DNA of 9,460 bases, taken from assembly GCA_947631675.1 (NCBI GenBank), contig CANRMG010000064.1:1-9460 (forward strand). The letters run 5' to 3'. This document shows positions 6,226 through 9,460 of the stretch, in pieces (the first letter of the stretch is position 1; each line of letters starts with the position of its first letter). The position numbers and the translations under genes are program-made. The notes below the pieces were generated by a model, which saw only the letters and a list, made by a program, of their open reading frames with translations, was not told the DNA's origin and searched no databases. Source of the stretch: an uncultured Oscillospiraceae bacterium. GTDB taxonomy: Bacteria; Bacillota_A; Clostridia; Oscillospirales; Oscillospiraceae.

Positions 6226-6969
6226 CTACATCCCGAAGACCCAGAGCTTCCACATGGCGAAGGCCTCCCGGACGGCGTAGTTGACGAACAGGGGGAAGAT
6301 GCTTGTTTTCGCGGCCACCAGCACCGGCTCGCAGCCCAGCTTCTTTGCCATGTACCCCAGGCGGTGCAGGTGGTACTCGCTGGAGAGGATGGCCACCCGA
6401 CCGTCAAAGTCCGGCGCCCGGGCCCGGATGAGGGCGAGGGAGTTGGCGATATTCTCATAGCTGTTATCCGCCTGATCCTCCAGGATGAGCCGGGCCGGGT
6501 CCACGCCATGGGCCGTGAGCCAGTCCACCATGGCCTGCCCCTCGGAAAGGGTCTCCCCGGGTCCCTGACTGCCGGTGAGGACGGCGGCGCTGTCCGGGTT
6601 CTCATTCAGCCATGTGAGGGCGGCCTTCAGCCGGTCCGTGAGGGAGCGGGAGGGCCTGTCGCCGTTGAGGCCTGCGCCGCAGACGATCAGATATGGCGCG
6701 GCCGTGTCGGCGTCGGAGCGGCAGTCGGCGAGGACGGGTATCTCCGCCGCCAGAAAGCAGCCGCAGCCGATGATGAGGACCAGGGCCAGGGCGATACGGG
6801 CGGCTTTGGCCGCCTTGGTAGTTTTACCTGCGAGCGCCCCGAATATGGCCAGCACCGCCGCGCCCGCCAAGAGCAGCACCGCTGTCACCCGGTAGCCCAC
6901 CAGGGCGAACTCAAATACCGCCGCCGCAGCGATTAGCAGGCCGGCGCCTGAAAACAGGGCCTTTCTCAT
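6226..6969 (-). CDS. DUF218 (YdcF/SanA-type) membrane protein
   Basis: A 247-residue protein with three N-terminal membrane segments (about 5-24, 27-47, 58-80) followed by an extracytoplasmic-type DUF218 domain. Family landmarks are YLIVCGAGLNGDRPSRSL (about 93-110) with the arginine-rich TDRL, the LTGSQGPGETLSEG turn (131-144), LILEDQADNSYENIANS (161-177), and SEYHLHR (197-203). This is the same motif order as in E. coli YdcF and SanA; SanA is linked to envelope barrier function and vancomycin tolerance, but the biochemical activity of the family is poorly defined. The ATG at 6969 overlaps the ABC-F stop as ATGA, implying translational coupling. The frame stays open to 7470, but that part is inside the ABC-F gene and has no domain content. 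Confidence 0.88.
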   Translation of the reverse strand: MRKALFSGAGLLIAAAAVFEFALVGYRVTAVLLLAGAAVLAIFGALAGKTTKAAKAARIALALVLIIGCGCFLAAEIPVLADCRSDADTAAPYLIVCGAGLNGDRPSRSLTDRLKAALTWLNENPDSAAVLTGSQGPGETLSEGQAMVDWLTAHGVDPARLILEDQADNSYENIANSLALIRARAPDFDGRVAILSSEYHLHRLGYMAKKLGCEPVLVAAKTSIFPLFVNYAVREAFAMWKLWVFGM

Positions 6970-8831
6970 TCCGCCAGCGCCTCCCACTGCTCGTAGAGGC
7001 CGTCCAGCCTTTCCTGGATGCCTGCCCGCTCCTCGGAAAGCTCCATGAGCTTCTGGTAGTCGGTGGCGGCGACCTCCTCCCGGGCAGATATGTCCGCCAG
7101 AGCCGCTTCCAGCTTTTCGATCTCCCGCTCCACTTTGGCCAGCTGCTTGGCCGGGTCCTTCTCCCGCTGGGGACGGGGGACCTTTGCCTTGGGCTCGTGG
7201 TGCTTGGCGATCTGCGTCAGCTCCGTCTGCCGGGCCTTGTAGGCCTCGTACTCCGTGTAGCCCCCGGGAAAGTCTGTGAGCACGCCGTTTTTGATCTCCC
7301 ATATGCGGGTGGCGAACCGGTCCGTGAACCACCGGTCGTGGCTGACGAACAGGAGCGTGCCGCCATAGTCGTCCAGGGCCTGTTCGATCCACTCGCGGCT
7401 GGCGATGTCCAAGTGGTTGGTGGGCTCGTCCAGGATCAAAAAGTTGATGTCCGATTTCATGAGCATGCACAGCCGCAGCCGGCTCTGCTCGCCGCCGGAG
7501 AGGCTGCCCACGGTCTTGAACACATCCTCGCCGGTGAAGTTGAAGGCGGCGAGCCGGTCCCTGGCGTCTTGGGGCTGGGCCTTGTCGTCGTAGATGAGGG
7601 TGTCCACCAGCGTCCGTTCGGGGTGGGGGAAGGTCACCTGCTGAGGCAGATAGGCCGTGCGGATGGCAGGGCCCAGGCGGGTATAGCCCGTGTCCGGCGT
7701 CACCTCGCCGAGAATGATCTTCACAAGGGTGGATTTGCCGCTGCCGTTGTCGCCCATGACCGCCACCCGCTCGCCGGGGCGGATGAGAAGGTCCAGGTGC
7801 TCAAACAGCCGCTTTTCGCCGTAGGCCTTGCCCAGGTCCTGGGCCACCATCACCTCGTCGCCGAAAGACTCCTGCTCTTTGAACCGGACGGAGAGCCTTC
7901 GGGCCTGGGTGGGCTTGGGGGCCGTCTGCAATTTTGCGATGCGCTTTTCCATAGAGAAGGCCCGCTTGTAGAGCTTGTCGTTGCCGAGAAACGCCCACAG
8001 GCGCAGGTTTTTCGCCGCCTCCTCCAAATGGGCGATCTCCCGCTGGCTCTTCTCATACTGCCGGCGCAGCTCCTGATACCGGCGCTGCTTTTCCTCGATG
8101 TAGAAGCTGTAGCTGCCCGCGTAGAATTGGCACACGCCGCCGTCCAGCTCGATGGTCCGCTGGGCGATGTTGTCCAAAAACCAGCGGTCGTGGCTGACGG
8201 TGAGGACGGTGCCCTTGAACTTGGCGAGAAACCCCTCCAGCCACTGGGTGCTTTTGAGGTCCAGGTGGTTGGTGGGCTCGTCCAGGAGCAATATGTCCGT
8301 GTCCTCTAAAAGGAGCCGGGCCAGGTTCACCCGGGTCTTCTCCCCGCCGGAGAGACTGTCGAAGAGCTGCGCCCGCATGGCGGGGGAGAGGTCCAGTCCG
8401 TTGGCTACCCGGTCCCGCTCGAAGTCGGCGTTGTAGCCTCCCAGCCGGTCAAATTCCGCTGCCAGCCGGTCGTATTTGGCCAGCGTCGCCGGGGAGGAAT
8501 CCGTGGCCATGGCTGCCTCAAGCTCCGTCATCTGCTCCCGGATGTCGTCCAGGTGGCGCACCGCGGAGCGCAGCACGTCCTCGGTGGTGTAGCCCTCGGG
8601 GTAGACGGGGATCTGGCTGATGAGGCCGATGCGCTTGCCGGCGGCCAGCACCACATCCCCCTCGTCGGGCTCCAATGCGCCGGTGAGGATGCGCAGGAGC
8701 GTGGTCTTGCCCGCGCCGTTGGGGCCTAAGAGGGCCACCCGCTCGCCGGCCTGAACGTCGAAGCTGACGCCCCGGAGGATCTCTGTGCCGCCGAAGCTCT
8801 TTTTTACGTTGTGCAGGGATATATCGATCAT
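6966..8831 (-). CDS. ABC-F family ribosome-associated ATPase
   Basis: A 621-residue duplicated ABC ATPase without membrane domains, the mark of ABC-F proteins that bind the ribosomal E site and act on translation. Domain 1: Walker A GPNGAGKT (36-43), signature LSGGE (160-164), Walker B LLLDEPTNHLD (Glu185), switch His214. The inter-domain linker (about 240-310) is charged and helical (QRRYQELRRQYEKSQ) and contains LWAFLGNDKLYKRAFSMEKR, the region that contacts P-site tRNA in this family. Domain 2: Walker A GDNGSGKS (360-367), signature LSGGEQ (444-449), Walker B with Glu469, His498. A Lys/Glu-rich C-terminal coiled coil spans about 555-621, as in YdiF/Uup/YfmR-like housekeeping members; I cannot settle the subgroup. 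The start ATG 8831 has AAGGAA at 8840-8845; open frame beyond it (to 9074) lies inside the transpeptidase gene. Confidence 0.93.
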   Translation of the reverse strand: MIDISLHNVKKSFGGTEILRGVSFDVQAGERVALLGPNGAGKTTLLRILTGALEPDEGDVVLAAGKRIGLISQIPVYPEGYTTEDVLRSAVRHLDDIREQMTELEAAMATDSSPATLAKYDRLAAEFDRLGGYNADFERDRVANGLDLSPAMRAQLFDSLSGGEKTRVNLARLLLEDTDILLLDEPTNHLDLKSTQWLEGFLAKFKGTVLTVSHDRWFLDNIAQRTIELDGGVCQFYAGSYSFYIEEKQRRYQELRRQYEKSQREIAHLEEAAKNLRLWAFLGNDKLYKRAFSMEKRIAKLQTAPKPTQARRLSVRFKEQESFGDEVMVAQDLGKAYGEKRLFEHLDLLIRPGERVAVMGDNGSGKSTLVKIILGEVTPDTGYTRLGPAIRTAYLPQQVTFPHPERTLVDTLIYDDKAQPQDARDRLAAFNFTGEDVFKTVGSLSGGEQSRLRLCMLMKSDINFLILDEPTNHLDIASREWIEQALDDYGGTLLFVSHDRWFTDRFATRIWEIKNGVLTDFPGGYTEYEAYKARQTELTQIAKHHEPKAKVPRPQREKDPAKQLAKVEREIEKLEAALADISAREEVAATDYQKLMELSEERAGIQERLDGLYEQWEALAE

Positions 8832-8847
8832 CAATATGTTTCCTTGT

Positions 8848-9460
8848 TTACTGGTTCGCCTTTTGGACCGCCTTCTGCAGGGTGGTGTTGGCGATGGGGG
8901 AGGCCACATAGAAGCCGCCGCCGGCCCGCTCCGCCATGACCACGAAGGCATAGGGGGCGTTGGCGTTGGTGATGAAGCCGGCAAACCACGCGTGGGTGCC
9001 GCCGTAAGTCTCGGCGGTGCCGGTCTTGGCGTGCATCTCCAGGCCCGGATAGGTACTGCTGCCGCCATATTCATACTGGGCGTTGTAGCTCATCATCTCC
9101 GACAGGGTCTGGGCAGTGTTGGGGTCCATGAGCTGGGTGGAGCCGGCGCTCTCGCCGTAGAGGATGGTGGGCTCCACGCAGGTGCCCCCGTTGGCGATGG
9201 CGCCGATGAAGCGCAGGAAGGCGTAGGGATTGATGAGGTCCTCATACTGGCCGATGCCCTCCCAGGCCGCGTCGCCCTGCTCCCCGCGCCCGCTGGGCAC
9301 GCTGCCCGCGGCGGTGGGTATCTTACCGTTGAGCATGTGGGAGGTGGTGAGACCGTACTTCTCTGCGTACTGGCTGATGAGGGCCCCGCCCAGCTGGGCG
9401 GCGATCTCGCCGAAGGCGCAGTTGCAGGAGTGGGCCAGGGCCTGCTCCACGGTGATGGTG
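8848..9460 (-). CDS. Penicillin-binding protein transpeptidase domain (5' partial)
   Basis: C-terminal 203 residues of a peptidoglycan transpeptidase; the gene continues past the right edge, so the N-terminal anchor, any dimerisation domain and the catalytic SxxK serine are not visible. What remains has the SxN motif in AHSCNCAFGEIA (residues 11-13 of the visible part) and the KTG motif in HAKTGTAE (145-148). Between them is a typical INPYAFLRFIGAIANGG segment, where monofunctional class B PBPs of the PbpA/FtsI type have MSPLQLA-like sequence. The enzyme would cross-link peptidoglycan outside the membrane and bind beta-lactams. The GTG at 9450 is internal because the frame stays open upstream to the edge. 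It is the first visible gene of the minus-strand unit, ending 16 nt before the ABC-F start. Exact PBP class cannot be fixed without the N-terminus. Confidence 0.92.
   Translation of the reverse strand, partial: TITVEQALAHSCNCAFGEIAAQLGGALISQYAEKYGLTTSHMLNGKIPTAAGSVPSGRGEQGDAAWEGIGQYEDLINPYAFLRFIGAIANGGTCVEPTILYGESAGSTQLMDPNTAQTLSEMMSYNAQYEYGGSSTYPGLEMHAKTGTAETYGGTHAWFAGFITNANAPYAFVVMAERAGGGFYVASPIANTTLQKAVQKANQ

Noticed and set aside
4623..6284. A 553-codon open frame on the + strand across ridA and ilvA
   Set aside because: It runs antisense to two confidently identified enzymes. Its translation is rich in Gly/His/Ala/Val repeats typical of high-GC antisense frames, with no domain.
6970..7470. 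Upstream extension of the DUF218 protein frame
   Set aside because: It lies wholly inside the ABC-F gene in another frame. ATG 6969 gives a proper membrane N-terminus and an ATGA coupling.
7197..8309. A 370-codon open frame on the + strand across the ABC-F gene
   Set aside because: It is antisense to a full-length ABC-F with all ATPase motifs. Its composition is shadow-like and it has no recognisable domain.
6966..8831. ABC-F as an antibiotic-resistance (ARE) protein
   Set aside because: Resistance-type and housekeeping ABC-F proteins share the same motifs. The C-terminal coiled coil and metabolic operon context favour a housekeeping role, and the sequence alone does not support a resistance call.
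8832..9074. N-terminal extension of the ABC-F protein frame
   Set aside because: The extension overlaps the transpeptidase gene and has a Pro/Ser-rich nonsense composition. ATG 8831 has a good ribosome binding site and starts directly at the ATPase fold.
1..9460. CRISPR array, insertion sequence, phage gene or tRNA/rRNA
   Set aside because: No regularly spaced repeats, transposase or integrase motifs, or RNA-gene signatures were seen; the only repeats are the two hairpin cores and the internal domain duplication.

Overview
The window is a GC-rich stretch (roughly 60-65% G+C by eye) of an ordinary bacterial chromosome. It is gene-dense, with strong AGGAGG-type ribosome binding sites and several ATGA stop/start overlaps. 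Gene content, protein style and frequent ATA isoleucine codons despite high GC suggest a gut Clostridia member of the Oscillospiraceae type (Flavonifractor/Lawsonibacter/Oscillibacter-like). That placement is an inference from style, not from a marker gene. There is no rRNA, tRNA, CRISPR array, insertion sequence or phage gene.

Left part (1-3604, + strand) is a likely four-gene transcription unit. It holds an OmpR/PhoB-type response regulator (cut by the left edge), its membrane histidine kinase (1 nt downstream), an unrecognised signal-anchored protein (ATGA overlap with the kinase) and, 34 nt further on, a polytopic membrane protein with clustered cysteines. A GGAA-loop hairpin follows. The first two genes form a classical signalling pair; the third is tightly coupled and may be a sensor accessory.

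Middle part (3605-4619): a near-perfect vegetative promoter (TTGACG, 17-bp spacer, TATAAT) drives a single secreted, acidic protein made of two copies of one domain. The gene is flanked on both sides by the same 26-nt hairpin core; the right-hand copy is a bidirectional terminator between convergent units.

Right part (4620-9460, - strand) is a five-gene unit read right to left: a penicillin-binding transpeptidase (cut by the right edge), an ABC-F translation ATPase, a DUF218/YdcF-SanA-type membrane protein, threonine ammonia-lyase with a C-terminal ACT domain, and RidA. Gaps are 16 nt, a 4-nt overlap, 19 nt and 21 nt. The last two form a known biochemical pair: the lyase releases reactive enamine/imine intermediates and RidA hydrolyses them. 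The first three are plausibly envelope/translation housekeeping.

No clear new defence, mobile or biosynthetic system is visible. The best candidates for something undescribed are the third component of the two-component operon, the cysteine-rich membrane protein and the duplicated-domain secreted protein.
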